A stretch of 64,000 nucleotides of DNA from Herbiconiux flava (GTDB lineage Bacteria > Actinomycetota > Actinomycetes > Actinomycetales > Microbacteriaceae), in NCBI RefSeq assembly GCF_013409865.1, contig NZ_JACCBM010000001.1, positions 2,666,001 to 2,730,000 of the forward strand, given 5' to 3'. A model generated the notes under the pieces. It was not told where the DNA came from. It saw only the letters and a list, made by a program, of their open reading frames with translations, and did no database searches. A program made the translations under genes and the position numbers. Every line of letters starts with the position of its first letter. The first letter of the stretch is position 1. Positions 29,938-43,533 of the stretch are shown in pieces.

Positions 29938-30561
29938 CTATGACAGTACCAGCAGGCCTTCGGTCTTCGTGCGGGCCGCCTCGAAGCGTGCGGCGACGTT
30001 CGACCAGTTGGCGATGTTCCACACCGCCTTGATGTAGTCGGCGCGGACGTTGAGGTAGTCGAGGTAGTAGGCGTGCTCCCAGACGTCGAGCATGAACAGC
30101 GGCACGACGCCGAACGGCACGTTGCCCTGCTGGTCGAACAGCTGGAAGACGGTGAGCTGCTGGCCGACGACGTCCCAGCCGAGCACGGCCCAGCCGGAGC
30201 CCTGCACGCCGAGCGCGACGGCGGTGAAGTGGGCCTGGAACTTCTCGAACGAGCCGAAGGTGTCGTCGATCGCCGCGGCGAGCTCGCCCTCGGGCGTCTG
30301 GGTGTCGGGGGTCAGGTTCGTCCAGAACACCGTGTGGTTGACGTGACCGCCCAGGTTGAAGGCGAGGTCCTTCTCCAGCTTGTTGACGTTCGCCAGGTTG
30401 TCGGATGCGCGGGCCTCGGCCAGCGCGGCGAGGGCCGTGTTGGCGCCAGCCACGTAGGTCGCGTGGTGCTTGTCGTGGTGGAGCTGCATGATCTTGCCGC
30501 TGATGTGGGGCTCGAGCGCAGCGTAGTCGTACGGCAGCTCAGGCAGAGTGTACTCAGCCAT
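29938..30561 (-). CDS. sodA: Superoxide dismutase [Mn/Fe]
   Basis: 207 aa, single-domain Fe/Mn SOD. Metal ligands: His in [19 protein letters not shown], His in [10 protein letters not shown], and the [11 protein letters not shown] motif giving Asp and His. There is no signal peptide, so it is cytoplasmic. GAGGAG lies 7 bases before the ATG. It sits between the LuxR regulator and gap on the same strand. Metal preference cannot be settled by eye. Confidence 0.96.
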   Translation of the reverse strand: MAEYTLPELPYDYAALEPHISGKIMQLHHDKHHATYVAGANTALAALAEARASDNLANVNKLEKDLAFNLGGHVNHTVFWTNLTPDTQTPEGELAAAIDDTFGSFEKFQAHFTAVALGVQGSGWAVLGWDVVGQQLTVFQLFDQQGNVPFGVVPLFMLDVWEHAYYLDYLNVRADYIKAVWNIANWSNVAARFEAARTKTEGLLVLS

Positions 30562-30621
30562 TGATGATCTCCTCGTGATAGAGGCCGCCGGCCAGATGAG
30601 CGGCGGCTGTGAGTGACCTGA

Positions 30622-33201
30622 TCAGTCTATTCCTGCTCCGCCGGTCGCGGTGGCGGCACCCAGCGATCGTTCACCTGGGGCCGTCTGACCGATCGCGCCG
30701 GGAAGTTCCGAGCGGGTCCGGATGCCCAGCTTGCGGTACACCCGCAGCAGATGGGTCTCGACGGTGCGCACCGAGAGCACGAGCGCCTCGGAGATCTCCC
30801 GGTTGCTCAGGCCGGAGGCCGCGAGGACGGCGAGCTCCCGCTCCCGTCCGGACAGGGGCGAGCGGCTGTGGCCTTCGAGGAACGGAGACTCCGTGAGATC
30901 GCAGATCTCGAGCTCTTGATCGACCCGCCGGGAAGCCGCGGCGGCCTCCCGTTCCGGACCGTGCCGGGTGCGGAGCTTCTCACAGCGTGAGAAGAGCTCT
31001 GCGGCATGGAGATGGAAGCCGGCCCGGGCCGTTCGCTCGCCGGCGTCGGAGAGTTCATCCGCGACGGACCGCGCCCTGGCGTCGGCCCTCTCCACGGTCG
31101 ACGAGGTGCCCGTCAGGCGCTCGTAGCGGGCCAGGGCCCGAGCCGCGACGACGAGCGATGCGGAGTTCTCCCCCTGCACCAGGGCGGCCAGTGCCTCGAT
31201 CCGAGGCAGGACCACGGTGGCGCTGCCTGCGCGTGCGGCCTCGGCCCACGGAAGCATGGCGGCACCGAAGTGGCCCAGCTCCTCGTAGGCTTCCGCCGCT
31301 GCGACGAAGTGCCTGGCCGCTTCGTCGCAGTCGCCCGCGACGGCGGCCTCCCATCCACGGGCCTGGTGCTCCGTCGGCGCCACCACGAAGGGGTGGCCGG
31401 CCGGTGCTTGCGTCGACCCGGTGGCAGCGCCGTCTGAACGTGCCGATGCGCCTGTCAGTGCCTCGGCGATCCGGACCTCAGCGCTCGACAGCCCCGTCCC
31501 GATGTTCATCCCGGCCCGTGTCATGAGCTCCTGGGCGGCGAGGAGCTCGGTGAGCGCGAGCCGGCATCGGCCGGAGTAGAGCAGGCGATGACCGAGGATC
31601 CAGGTCGCGACCGCGTGCTGCACCGGCCGGCCGGACACCCTCGCCTGATCTCGCAGTTCGCCGATCACGGCCAGGTTCTCCTCCATGGCCCCGTCGAGGC
31701 TCCGCGCGAAGGCGCGATTCAGGCGGACGACGAAGGTGTCGCCGCCGACTCCGTCGAGCAGGGATTCGGCGGCGTCGAGGAACGCGTTCGTCGTGCGAAG
31801 GTCGCCGCTGAGGGCGGCGTTCTCGGCGGCCTGTCTCAGCCGCTCAGCCTCCACGACGTCACGCAGTCGATCGGCGTCGGCGGTATGGCCACCTCCGGTC
31901 GGCGGCATCGAGTGCCGACGCGAGCCGAGTCGGAGCAGCGCCGCGAGATCCACGGCCTCCGAGGGCATGGGCGATCCGCTCGGCCGGTCCCAGCCGAATC
32001 CCGGGCTGCCGGCCGTGTCGCTCATCAGAGCTCCGAGCGTCGAGATGGCCGTCGAACGAACCGCGTCACCGGCGGCGAGCATTCGGGCAGCCTGCAGCCG
32101 TGTCGACGCCTGATCAGGATGCCCGAGCCGCCACTCGCACGCGGCGACGACGATCTCGGCATCGACTCCCCCACCCGCCGCACCGGCTGCGGTGGCCAGT
32201 TGGAGCGAGAGCTCGACCTGGGAGCTCTCGAAGGCCGCCACGGCCGAGAGCAGAAGAGCCCGGCGGTCGACGGGCCGTCCGGAAGGCAGAGCGTGCCTGG
32301 CCAGGGCTGCGAGCTGCTCCGGTGCCAGCCCATCGGGATCCCGGCCGCTCAGGACATCGGCGATGGCGCGGCCGAGCCTCTCCTTCCGCAGCCGGCCGAC
32401 CGTCCACGGCAGCACCAGCTCGATGACGGGATCGGTGATCGTCAGGCGAGATGGCCCCCCGTGCATCGAGACGTCGACGATGCCCTCGCGCTCCAGACGC
32501 TCGAGGTCCTCGGCCGTCCCCGGCGAGACCATCGCCTCCACGATGTCGTCCGCGGTGAGCCCCGGTGCCAGGGCGACGATGTCGAGGATGGATTCGATGC
32601 TCGAGGTGACCTCGACCGAGGTCGACAGGCGGGCGTGGACGAGGCGGCGGAGGCCGTCCCGCGGAGGTATCGGATCGACGATGCTCCATCGACCGCCGGA
32701 CAGCGCGAGCGCTCCGACTGCCTTGAGGTCGACGACGGCCGCGCGCAGGACGACGAGGTCTCCCCCGGGCCGCGCCGGGACCACGGAGGGAACCGAGTCC
32801 GGGCTGAGGATGCCTCCGAGAGTCTCCTCGACGACCCGGTGCATCGTCTCGATACCCGGTTCCGGGAGTTCGAGCCTCACGGCCTCGCCGTCACGCACGA
32901 GCCGCTCCAGGGCCGGCGGGAGGGGGAAGCTCCGAAGGACCGTGCCCAAGGGCACCAGCCGACCCGACTGCACCGCCTGCGCCAGCTTCTCAGCCTGCTG
33001 AGCGTCGAGCAGATGCACGTCGTCGCCGATCCACATCCGCTCGCGGCCGTCGGCGCCCGCACCCTCCAGCAGGCGGTGGACGAAGTGCGTGCGGCCCCAG
33101 CCCGCCCCGCCCGACACGAAGACGCCACGGCCCTCGAGTACGGCCGCAGTCGCCGCCGGATGCAGATCGACGGCGGCACCTGACATGCACGTCACATCCA
33201 T
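30622..33201 (-). CDS. Large LuxR-family regulator (LAL type), paralogue 1
   Basis: 859 aa. An N-terminal AAA-like NTPase begins near residue 25: P-loop GGAGWGRT (Arg where Lys is usual) and a Walker-B-like MWIGDDVHLLD. The middle 500 residues are helical and Ala/Leu-rich, as in TPR-like MalT/LAL regulators. The C-terminal LuxR helix-turn-helix (about 781-840) has LSGRERELAVLAASGLSNREISEALVLSVRTVETHLLRVYRKLG. An alternative ATG lies five codons downstream (33186). It sits between whiA and sodA as a single gene. The target genes and the signal are unknown. It is clearly paralogous to the regulator at 48170-50707. Confidence 0.85.
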   Translation of the reverse strand: MDVTCMSGAAVDLHPAATAAVLEGRGVFVSGGAGWGRTHFVHRLLEGAGADGRERMWIGDDVHLLDAQQAEKLAQAVQSGRLVPLGTVLRSFPLPPALERLVRDGEAVRLELPEPGIETMHRVVEETLGGILSPDSVPSVVPARPGGDLVVLRAAVVDLKAVGALALSGGRWSIVDPIPPRDGLRRLVHARLSTSVEVTSSIESILDIVALAPGLTADDIVEAMVSPGTAEDLERLEREGIVDVSMHGGPSRLTITDPVIELVLPWTVGRLRKERLGRAIADVLSGRDPDGLAPEQLAALARHALPSGRPVDRRALLLSAVAAFESSQVELSLQLATAAGAAGGGVDAEIVVAACEWRLGHPDQASTRLQAARMLAAGDAVRSTAISTLGALMSDTAGSPGFGWDRPSGSPMPSEAVDLAALLRLGSRRHSMPPTGGGHTADADRLRDVVEAERLRQAAENAALSGDLRTTNAFLDAAESLLDGVGGDTFVVRLNRAFARSLDGAMEENLAVIGELRDQARVSGRPVQHAVATWILGHRLLYSGRCRLALTELLAAQELMTRAGMNIGTGLSSAEVRIAEALTGASARSDGAATGSTQAPAGHPFVVAPTEHQARGWEAAVAGDCDEAARHFVAAAEAYEELGHFGAAMLPWAEAARAGSATVVLPRIEALAALVQGENSASLVVAARALARYERLTGTSSTVERADARARSVADELSDAGERTARAGFHLHAAELFSRCEKLRTRHGPEREAAAASRRVDQELEICDLTESPFLEGHSRSPLSGRERELAVLAASGLSNREISEALVLSVRTVETHLLRVYRKLGIRTRSELPGAIGQTAPGERSLGAATATGGAGID

Positions 33202-33317
33202 TCCACCGGCCCCCCGTTCGCTGGGGACTCATTTCTACCCCGTGTGACGCGATAGGTCCAGGGCGGACACCCTCGTGAGGCCGGATCTGTCGCCGACGTG
33301 CGGAAGGACGGCGCGGA

Positions 33318-34295
33318 TCAGTCGTCGAGGTCGGGCGGGAGGTTGGCCTCCGTGCCCGGGATGCCCTGGTCGGCGGCCTGCTTGTCGGCCATCGCGAGGA
33401 GGCGGCGGATGCGGCCGGCGATCGCGTCCTTCGTCATGGGCGGGTCGGCGTGGTGGCCGAGCTCGTCGAGGCTGGAGTCGCGGTGGGCGAGGCGGAGCTC
33501 GCCGGCGTACTTGAGATGGTCGGGGATCTCGGGGCCGAGGATCTCCATGGCCCGTTCGACCCGGGCGCAGGCGGCGACGGCGGCCTGCGCGGAGCGGCGC
33601 AGGTTGGCGTCGTCGAAGTTCACCAGGCGGTTCGCGGTGGCCCGCACCTCGCGGCGCTGGCGCATCTCCTCCCAGGTGGTGACGGTCTTGGCCGCCCCCA
33701 TCACGGAGAGCATCGCGGCGATGGCCTCGCCGTCGCGGATGACGACTCTGTGAACCCCGCGCACCTCGCGCGCCTTGGTGGCGATGCCGAGGCGACTCGC
33801 GGCGCCGACGAGCGCCATGGCCGCCTCGTTGCCGGGGCAGGTGACCTCGAGGGCCGCCGACCGTCCGGGGTCGGTGAGCGAGCCGGCGGCGAGGAACGCG
33901 CCGCGCCAGACGGCCGCCAGGTCGTCCCGGCCGCCCGTGGTGAGTCGGTTGGGGAGGCCGCGGATGGGGCGCCGCCGTGCATCCAGCAGCCCGGTCTGGC
34001 GGGCGAGCGTCTCTCCCCCGTCGATGACGCGCACGAGGAAGAAGCCCTCGCGGCGGGCACCCGAGGGCGCCACCTTCGAGACGTCGCCCTTCACGCCGTA
34101 GAGCTCGGCCAGGTCGCGCAGCACGCGCTTGACGATGTCGGCGGTGTCGAGCTCGGCCTCGATGGCGATGCGGGAGGAGATGAGGTGCAGACCTCCGGCG
34201 AAGCGGAGTACGGTCGCGAGCTCGGCTGCCCTGACGGTCGTCTTGCTGACGACGACGCGGGCGAGCTCGTCTTTCACATCGGCTGTGAGAGCCAC
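33318..34295 (-). CDS. whiA: WhiA, DNA-binding sporulation/cell-division regulator
   Basis: 325 aa. It begins [14 protein letters not shown] and has the degenerate LAGLIDADG homing-endonuclease-like domain (about 80-220) followed by the helix-turn-helix with [33 protein letters not shown], all standard WhiA. In Streptomyces it works with WhiB; in non-sporulating actinobacteria it affects division. It lies 26 bases downstream of rapZ. The usual yvcK/cuvA gene between them is absent. Confidence 0.96.
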   Translation of the reverse strand: MALTADVKDELARVVVSKTTVRAAELATVLRFAGGLHLISSRIAIEAELDTADIVKRVLRDLAELYGVKGDVSKVAPSGARREGFFLVRVIDGGETLARQTGLLDARRRPIRGLPNRLTTGGRDDLAAVWRGAFLAAGSLTDPGRSAALEVTCPGNEAAMALVGAASRLGIATKAREVRGVHRVVIRDGEAIAAMLSVMGAAKTVTTWEEMRQRREVRATANRLVNFDDANLRRSAQAAVAACARVERAMEILGPEIPDHLKYAGELRLAHRDSSLDELGHHADPPMTKDAIAGRIRRLLAMADKQAADQGIPGTEANLPPDLDD

Positions 34296-34321
34296 TATTC
34301 AGAACCTTCTTCTATTGCTGG

Positions 34322-35197
34322 TCACTCGCGACCGAGGTCGCGGTGCTTGACGTTGACCACCACGCCGGGGAAGGCGCCGATCAGCTCGGAGAGCTCGCGG
34401 GCGATGGCGACGGAGCGGTGCTTGCCGCCCGTGCAGCCGATCGCGATGGTCGCGTGGCGCTTGTTCTCGCGCTGGTAGCCGGCGAGCACCGGCTCGAGGG
34501 CCTTGGCGTACGCCTCGACGAACTCGCGCGCGCCCGACTGGCCGAGCACGTACTCGCTCACCTCGGGGTCGAGCCCGGTGTGGGCCCGCAGCTCGGGCAC
34601 CCAGAACGGGTTGGGGAGGAAGCGGGCGTCGGCGATGCCGTCGGCGTCGGTCGGCGCCCCGTACTTGAAGCCGAAGCTCATCACCGTGACCTGCACGCCC
34701 GCGGTGTCGGCGTGCGAGAACTTCTCCTGCACGACGGTGGCGAGCTGGTGGATGTTCAGGTCGGAGGTGTCGATGATGATGTCGCTCGACTCCCGGATGG
34801 GGCTCAGGCGCGAGCGCTCGGCCCCGATTCCGTCGAGCAGCGTGCCGTTGCCCTGGAGCGGATGCGGACGCCGCACCTGCTCGAAGCGCCGCACCAGTGC
34901 CTGGTCGGTCGCCTCGAGGAACACCACGCGCAGCTGGGTTCCGCTGCGGAGCGCCTGGATCATGTCCTGCAGGTCGGCGAAGAAGTCGCGCCCGCGCACG
35001 TCGACCACCGCGGCGATGCGCGGCAGGGTCGACCCGGCGTGCTCGGCGAGATCGACCAGCGGCCGCAGCATCTGCGGCGGCAGGTTGTCGACGACGTACC
35101 AGCCGAGGTCTTCGAGGGCGTTGGCCACGGTGGAGCGGCCCGCCCCCGACATGCCCGTGACGATCAGCACTTCCTGCTGCTGAGGGGAGTCGGACAT
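34322..35197 (-). CDS. rapZ: RapZ (YvcJ) family P-loop protein
   Basis: 291 aa from ATG at 35197; a GTG one codon upstream is possible. P-loop GMSGAGRST, with Arg in place of the usual Lys as is normal in actinobacterial members, followed by LGWYVVDNLPP; the C-terminal domain has FGFKYG and IGCTGGKHRSVAIA. Family members bind nucleotides and, in enterobacteria, RNA and regulatory small RNAs; the actinobacterial role is less clear. Conserved uvrC-rapZ-whiA neighbourhood. Confidence 0.94.
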   Translation of the reverse strand: MSDSPQQQEVLIVTGMSGAGRSTVANALEDLGWYVVDNLPPQMLRPLVDLAEHAGSTLPRIAAVVDVRGRDFFADLQDMIQALRSGTQLRVVFLEATDQALVRRFEQVRRPHPLQGNGTLLDGIGAERSRLSPIRESSDIIIDTSDLNIHQLATVVQEKFSHADTAGVQVTVMSFGFKYGAPTDADGIADARFLPNPFWVPELRAHTGLDPEVSEYVLGQSGAREFVEAYAKALEPVLAGYQRENKRHATIAIGCTGGKHRSVAIARELSELIGAFPGVVVNVKHRDLGRE

Positions 35198-35240
35198 CAC
35201 ACGCTTTCGCTCAGGGGATCGGGACGGGACGGCATCCAGC

Positions 35241-37163
35241 CTACCGGTGCAGGGTGGTGCGGATCTGCTCGGCGAGCACCGGACCGATGCCCTTCACCTC
35301 GGAGATGGCCTCGAGGTCGGCCTTCTTCAGCTCGGCGACCGAGCCGAAGTGCCGCAGCAGCTCGCGCACCCGGGACGGGCCGAGGCCGGGCACCTCGGTG
35401 AGCACGCTGGTGATGTCGCGCTTGCGGCGCGAACGCTGGTGCGTGATGGCGAAGCGGTGGGCCTCGTCACGGATGCGCTGGATCATGAACAGCGCCTCGC
35501 TGCCGCGGGGCAGGATGACCGGGTAGTCGCTGTCGGGCAGCCAGATCTCTTCGAGACGCTTGGCGATGCCCGCGAGGAAGATGCCCTGCACGCCGGACTC
35601 CTCCAGGGCGCGGGCGGCGGCGTTCACCTGCGGCTGGCCGCCGTCGACGATCAGCAGGTTCGGCGGATAGGCGAACTTCTTCTTGCGCTCGGGCTCGACC
35701 GGCCCCTCCCCCTCGGCGAAGACCTGCGTCTGCGCCTCGAGGGCGGCCTTGGCCTCGGCGGCCACGGCCTCTGGGCTCTCGTCGGTCTTCAGGTAGGCGA
35801 GACGCCGGGTGATGACCTGGTAGATGGACTCCGTGTCATCCGTCGAATCGGCGATCGAGAATCGGCGGTACTGATCCTTCCGGGCCAGACCGTCTTCGAA
35901 CACGACCATCGAGGCGACGATGTTGGTGCCCTGCAGGTGCGAGACGTCGTAGCACTCCATGCGCAGCGGGGCGTCGGTCATGCCGAGCGCCTCCTGGATG
36001 TCGGTGAGCGCCTGGGAGCGGGCCACGAAGTCGGACGAGCGCCGGGTCTTGTAGAGCATCAGGTTGTTCTTCGCGTTCATCGTGGCGGTCGACATCAGGG
36101 CCGCCTTCTCGCCGCGCTGGGCGGTGCGGAGGTGCACCTGGCCGCGGCCGCGCCGCCCGCCGAGCCACGCCTCGAGCTCGTCGGTGTCATCCGGCAGCGC
36201 CGGCACGATGATCTCCTTCGGCGGCACCTCGTTCTCGTAGGCCTGCAGCAGGATCGTGTCGACCAGCTCGCCCGTGTCGATGTCGATCTCCTTGTCGACC
36301 GTCCACGAGCGCTCGCCCCGGATGCGCCCGCCCCGCACGATGAACTGCTGCACGCTGGCGGCCAGTTCGTCGTGCTCGATGCCGAACAGGTCGGCGTCGA
36401 CCTTGTCTCGGAGCACGACGGCGCTCTTCGCGAGCACGGCCTCGAGGGCCTGCAGCTGGTCGCGGTACTTCGCCGCGGCCTCGTAGTCCTGCCGCTCGGC
36501 CGCCGCCTTCATGTTCTTGGTGGCCTGCGTGACGAAGCGCTTGTCGCCGCCCGCCATGAACGCCACGAAGTCGTCGACGACCCTGCGGTGCTCCTCGATG
36601 GTGACCTTGCCCGAGCAGGGGCCGCCGCAGCGCCCGATCTGGCCGGGGAAGCAGGGCCGCCCGGTCTGCATCGCGTGCTTGTAGCTCGAGTCGGAGCAGG
36701 TGCGGATGGGGAACGCCTTGATCATCAGGTCGATCGTGTCGCGCACCGCCCAGATCTTCGGGTAGGGCCCGAAGTACTTGGCGCCCTTGATGCGGTGGTT
36801 GCGTGTCACCATCACCCGCGGCGCCTCGTCACCGAGGGTGACCGCCATGAACGGGTACGTCTTGTCGTCACGGAACTTGACGTTGAAGGGCGGGTCGAAC
36901 TCCTTGATCCAGGTGTACTCGAGCTGCAGCGATTCGATGTCGGTCGCCACGACCGTCCACTCGACCCCGGCCGCGCTCAGCACCATGCGCCGGGTGCGCT
37001 CGTGCAGGCTGCGGAGCGGGGCGAAGTAGTTGCTCAGACGGGCGCGGAGGTTCTTCGCCTTGCCGACGTAGAGCACGCGGCCGGTGGCGTCCTTGAAGCG
37101 GTAGACGCCGGGCTGGGTGGGGATCTCCCCCGCCTTGGGGCGGTACGAGACGGTGTCTGCCAT
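35241..37163 (-). CDS. uvrC: UvrC, excinuclease ABC subunit C
   Basis: 640 aa from the ATG giving [15 protein letters not shown], preceded by AAGGACCC. GIY-YIG nuclease domain ([29 protein letters not shown], about 18-46), UVR domain (about 205-240), RNase-H-like second nuclease domain with the [18 protein letters not shown] segment, and helix-hairpin-helix pair at the C-terminus ([16 protein letters not shown] and [15 protein letters not shown]). It makes both incisions in nucleotide excision repair. It lies 44 bases after uvrA on the same strand; no PafBC-type motif precedes it, so it probably depends on the uvrA promoter. Confidence 0.97.
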   Translation of the reverse strand: MADTVSYRPKAGEIPTQPGVYRFKDATGRVLYVGKAKNLRARLSNYFAPLRSLHERTRRMVLSAAGVEWTVVATDIESLQLEYTWIKEFDPPFNVKFRDDKTYPFMAVTLGDEAPRVMVTRNHRIKGAKYFGPYPKIWAVRDTIDLMIKAFPIRTCSDSSYKHAMQTGRPCFPGQIGRCGGPCSGKVTIEEHRRVVDDFVAFMAGGDKRFVTQATKNMKAAAERQDYEAAAKYRDQLQALEAVLAKSAVVLRDKVDADLFGIEHDELAASVQQFIVRGGRIRGERSWTVDKEIDIDTGELVDTILLQAYENEVPPKEIIVPALPDDTDELEAWLGGRRGRGQVHLRTAQRGEKAALMSTATMNAKNNLMLYKTRRSSDFVARSQALTDIQEALGMTDAPLRMECYDVSHLQGTNIVASMVVFEDGLARKDQYRRFSIADSTDDTESIYQVITRRLAYLKTDESPEAVAAEAKAALEAQTQVFAEGEGPVEPERKKKFAYPPNLLIVDGGQPQVNAAARALEESGVQGIFLAGIAKRLEEIWLPDSDYPVILPRGSEALFMIQRIRDEAHRFAITHQRSRRKRDITSVLTEVPGLGPSRVRELLRHFGSVAELKKADLEAISEVKGIGPVLAEQIRTTLHR

Positions 37164-37207
37164 GGGTCCTTGCTGCTTCGGTGCGGGTCTGTCGGTCGGG
37201 CGGGTGC

Positions 37208-40204
<2,997 letters not shown>

Positions 40205-40210
40205 CCTTCA

Positions 40211-40232
40211 ACTGTACGTGGAGCCACCGACA
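40211..40232 (-). promoter_or_regulatory. Predicted PafBC-type (RecA-NDp) promoter of uvrA
   Basis: On the minus strand TGTCGGTGG (40232-40224), 7 bases, TACAGT (40216-40211), then 6 bases to the uvrA GTG. Fourteen bases further upstream is the palindrome CGCTCCGAGCG (40257-40247). The same element with the same spacing precedes uvrB. Confidence 0.8.
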
Positions 40233-40265
40233 CTGGCGTCCGCGTTCGCTCGGAGCGACACCGCG

Positions 40266-42335
40266 CTACGCGATGTGGCCGGCCTTCTCCATCTGCCGGA
40301 GCTCGCGCTTCAGCTCCGAGACCTCGTCGCGCAGGCGACCCGCCAGCTCGAACTTCAGCTCGGCGGCCGCCTCGAGCATCTGGCTGTTCAGGTCGGCGAT
40401 GATCGACTCGAGGTCGTTCGCGCCCTGGGCCGCGATGCCCTCGCGGCGGAGGTTCGGCGTGGGGCTCTTCTTGCCGCGCCCGGCGCGCTCCTTCAGCAGG
40501 TCGGCGGTGTCGGCGCCTTCGCGGGCCAGCGCCTCGGTGATGTCGGCGATCTTCTTGCGCAGGGGCTGCGGGTCGATGCCGTGCAAGGTGTTGTAGGCGA
40601 CCTGCTTCTCGCGCCGGCGGTCGGTCTCGTCGATGGCGAGCCGCATCGAGTCGGTCATCTTGTCGGCGTAGAGGTGCACCTCGCCCGAGACGTTGCGGGC
40701 CGCGCGGCCGATGGTCTGGATGAGCGAGGTCGACGAGCGGAGGAACCCCTCCTTGTCGGCGTCGAGGATCGCCACGAGCGACACCTCGGGCAGGTCGAGC
40801 CCCTCGCGCAGCAGGTTGATGCCGATGAGCACGTCGTAGACGCCCTGCCGGAGCTCGGTCAGGAGCTCGACCCGTCGGAGCGTGTCGACATCCGAGTGGA
40901 GGTAACGCACGCGCACGCCGGCCTCGGTGAGGAAGTCGGTGAGCTCCTCGGCCATCTTCTTCGTGAGGGTGGTGACGAGCACCCGCTCGTCGCGCCCCGC
41001 GCGGATGCGGATCTCCTCGAGCAGGTCGTCGATCTGCCCCTTGCTCGGCTTCACGATGAGCGTCGGGTCGATCAGGCCGGTGGGGCGGATGATCTGCTCC
41101 ACCACCCCGTCGGCGATGCCCATCTCGTACCGGCCGGGCGTCGCGGACAGGTAGACGGTCTGGCCGACGCGCTCCTTGAACTCGTTCCACTTCAGCGGAC
41201 GGTTGTCGAGCGCGCTCGGCAGCCGGAAGCCGTGGTCGACCAGAGTGCGCTTGCGCGAGGAATCGCCCTCGTACATCGCACCGATCTGCGGCACGGTGAC
41301 GTGGGACTCGTCGATGACGACGAGGAAGTCGTCGGGGAAGTAGTCGATCAGGCAGTGCGGCGCCTCGCCCGGGTTGCGGCCGTCGATGTGCCGGGAGTAG
41401 TTCTCGATGCCCGAGCAGAAGCCGATCTGCTGCATCATCTCGAGGTCGAAGGTCGTGCGCATCCGGAGCCTCTGGGCCTCGAGCAGCTTGCCCTCGCGCT
41501 CGAGCTGGGCCAGCCGGTCGTGCAGTTCGGTCTGGATGGTCTCGATGGCGCGGTGCATCACGTTCGTGTCGGCCACGTAGTGGGAGCCGGGGAAGACCGA
41601 GACGCTCTCGAGCTTCTGCACGATGTCGCCGGTGAGCGGGTGCAGGCTGTAGAGGCCCTCGATCTCGTCGCCGAACATCTCGATGCGGATGGCGAGCTCT
41701 TCGTACATCGGGATGATCTCGATGGTGTCGCCTCGCACCCGGAAGTTGCCGCGCGAGAAGTCGACGTCGTTGCGCTGGTACTGCATCGAGACGAAGCGGC
41801 GGATCAGGTGGTCGCGGTCGATGCGCTGCCCGACCTGGAGCGCCATCATGGCGTTCAGGTACTGCTCCGGCTTGCCGAGGCCGTAGATGCACGACACGGT
41901 CGAGACCACCACGACGTCACGTCGGGACAGCAGCGAGTTGGTGGTGGAGTGACGCAGGCGCTCGACCTCGGCGTTGACCGAGCTGTCCTTCTCGATGAAG
42001 GTGTCGGTCTGGGGCACGTAGGCCTCGGGCTGGTAGTAGTCGTAGTACGAGACGAAGTACTCGACGGCGTTGTTGGGCATCAGCTCGCGGAACTCGTTCG
42101 CCAGCTGCGCCGCCAGGGTCTTGTTGTGCGCGAGCACCAGGGTCGGGCGCTGCACCTGCTCGATCAGCCAGGCGGTCGTCGCCGACTTGCCGGTACCGGT
42201 GGCGCCGAGCAGCACGATGTCGGTCTCACCCGCGTTGATGCGGCCGGCGAGCTCGGCGATGGCGGCGGGCTGGTCTCCACTCGGCGTGTATTCAGAGATG
42301 ACTTCAAAGGGGTGCACGGAGCGAGTGGGTTCCAT
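40266..42335 (-). CDS. uvrB: UvrB, excinuclease ABC subunit B
   Basis: 689 aa. Walker [15 protein letters not shown] (about 44-57), the beta-hairpin segment [17 protein letters not shown] with following IEKDSSVN, helicase motif [13 protein letters not shown], and a C-terminal UVR domain that contacts UvrC. It verifies the lesion and holds the pre-incision complex. It has its own PafBC-type promoter, so although it lies upstream of uvrA on the same strand, both are separately promoted. Confidence 0.97.
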   Translation of the reverse strand: MEPTRSVHPFEVISEYTPSGDQPAAIAELAGRINAGETDIVLLGATGTGKSATTAWLIEQVQRPTLVLAHNKTLAAQLANEFRELMPNNAVEYFVSYYDYYQPEAYVPQTDTFIEKDSSVNAEVERLRHSTTNSLLSRRDVVVVSTVSCIYGLGKPEQYLNAMMALQVGQRIDRDHLIRRFVSMQYQRNDVDFSRGNFRVRGDTIEIIPMYEELAIRIEMFGDEIEGLYSLHPLTGDIVQKLESVSVFPGSHYVADTNVMHRAIETIQTELHDRLAQLEREGKLLEAQRLRMRTTFDLEMMQQIGFCSGIENYSRHIDGRNPGEAPHCLIDYFPDDFLVVIDESHVTVPQIGAMYEGDSSRKRTLVDHGFRLPSALDNRPLKWNEFKERVGQTVYLSATPGRYEMGIADGVVEQIIRPTGLIDPTLIVKPSKGQIDDLLEEIRIRAGRDERVLVTTLTKKMAEELTDFLTEAGVRVRYLHSDVDTLRRVELLTELRQGVYDVLIGINLLREGLDLPEVSLVAILDADKEGFLRSSTSLIQTIGRAARNVSGEVHLYADKMTDSMRLAIDETDRRREKQVAYNTLHGIDPQPLRKKIADITEALAREGADTADLLKERAGRGKKSPTPNLRREGIAAQGANDLESIIADLNSQMLEAAAELKFELAGRLRDEVSELKRELRQMEKAGHIA

Positions 42336-42341
42336 GCGTTA

Positions 42342-42363
42342 AGTTTAGGGAGAGCCACCGACA
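42342..42363 (-). promoter_or_regulatory. Predicted PafBC-type (RecA-NDp) promoter of uvrB
   Basis: Minus strand TGTCGGTGG (42363-42355), 7 bases, TAAACT (42347-42342), 6 bases, ATG. The palindrome CGCTCTGAGCG (42388-42378) lies 14 bases upstream, as at uvrA. Over about 40 bases the uvrA and uvrB upstream regions are recognisably homologous. No Shine-Dalgarno sequence precedes the ATG, consistent with a leaderless mRNA. Confidence 0.8.
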
Positions 42364-42436
42364 TCAGCGTCGGTGCTCGCTCAGAGCGTCATGCCGAGCG
42401 TTACCTCACCACCACCACCACGAGGCAGACATCACC

Positions 42437-43462
42437 ATGCGAATCGGAATCCTCACCAGCGGCGGCGACTGCCCCGGCCTGAACGCCGTCATCCGCGGCG
42501 CCGTGCTCAAGGGCACGGAGATCAACGACCAGGAGTTCGTCGGCTTCAAGGACGGCTGGCGCGGTGTCGTCGCCGGCGACATCCGCCCCCTCGAGCGCAG
42601 CGACGTGCGCGGCATCGCCAAGCAGGGCGGCACCATCCTCGGCACCTCGCGCACCAACCCCTTCGAGGGCAACGGCGGGCCCGAGCGCATCCAGGAGACC
42701 CTCGACCGTCTCGGCATCGACGCCATCATCGCCATCGGCGGCGAGGGCACCCTCGCGGCGGCCAAGCGGCTGACGGATGCCGGACTGAAGATCGTGGGTG
42801 TGCCGAAGACCGTCGACAACGACCTCGACGCGACCGACTACACCTTCGGCTTCGACACCGCGGTCGAGATCGCCACCGAGGCCATGGACCGGCTGCGCAC
42901 CACGGGCGACTCGCACAGCCGCTGCATGGTCGCCGAGGTGATGGGGCGCCACGTCGGCTGGATCGCGCTGCACTCCGGCATGGCCGCCGGCGCCCACGCC
43001 ATCCTCATCCCCGAGCAGAAGACGAGCATGGAGCAGGTCGCCGCGTGGGTGCGCAGCGCCGCCGACCGCGGCCGCGCGCCGCTGGTCGTCGTCGCTGAGG
43101 GCTTCACGCCCGACCACGCCGACGACGCCCACTCCGAGCGCGGCCTCGACGCTTTCGGCCGCCCCCGCCTCGGCGGCATCGGCGAGCGGCTCGCCCCGAT
43201 GATCGAGGAGATGACGGGCATCGAGACCCGCGCCACCACGCTCGGCCACATCCAGCGCGGCGGCGTCCCGACGGCCTACGACCGGGTGCTCGCCACCCGC
43301 CTCGGCATGGCCGCGAGCGACATCGTGCAGGACGGCTCGTGGGGCCGCATGGTGGCGCTCCGCGGCACCGAGATCGAGACGGTCGGCTTCGAGGAGGCCC
43401 TCGGCAAGCTCAAGACGGTGCCGCAGCACCGCTACGACGAAGCAGCGATGCTCTTCGGCTGA
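42437..43462 (+). CDS. pfkA: 6-phosphofructokinase, ATP-dependent type predicted
   Basis: 341 aa. TSGGDCPGLNAVIRG at the N-terminus, IAIGGEGTLAAAKRL and PKTVDNDLDATDYTFGF carry the substrate and nucleotide determinants. The position that is Asp in PPi-dependent enzymes (GGED/GGDD) is Gly here, while the following site is Lys (PKTVDND), the mixed Gly/Lys combination found in ATP-dependent actinobacterial enzymes such as that of Streptomyces. ATP use is therefore inferred. It is divergent from uvrB with a 101-base gap. Confidence 0.93.
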   Translation: MRIGILTSGGDCPGLNAVIRGAVLKGTEINDQEFVGFKDGWRGVVAGDIRPLERSDVRGIAKQGGTILGTSRTNPFEGNGGPERIQETLDRLGIDAIIAIGGEGTLAAAKRLTDAGLKIVGVPKTVDNDLDATDYTFGFDTAVEIATEAMDRLRTTGDSHSRCMVAEVMGRHVGWIALHSGMAAGAHAILIPEQKTSMEQVAAWVRSAADRGRAPLVVVAEGFTPDHADDAHSERGLDAFGRPRLGGIGERLAPMIEEMTGIETRATTLGHIQRGGVPTAYDRVLATRLGMAASDIVQDGSWGRMVALRGTEIETVGFEEALGKLKTVPQHRYDEAAMLFG

Positions 43463-43533
43463 TCCCCGAGCTGCTCGCGCACGGATGCGGGCCGTCGACC
43501 CATCGCTGCGGTCGGCGGTCCTCATCCGTGCGG

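Noticed and set aside
30622..33201. Arg in the P-loop of the LuxR-type regulators as proof that the NTPase is dead.
   Set aside because: RapZ in the same window has GAGRST and belongs to a functional P-loop family, so Arg alone is not decisive.
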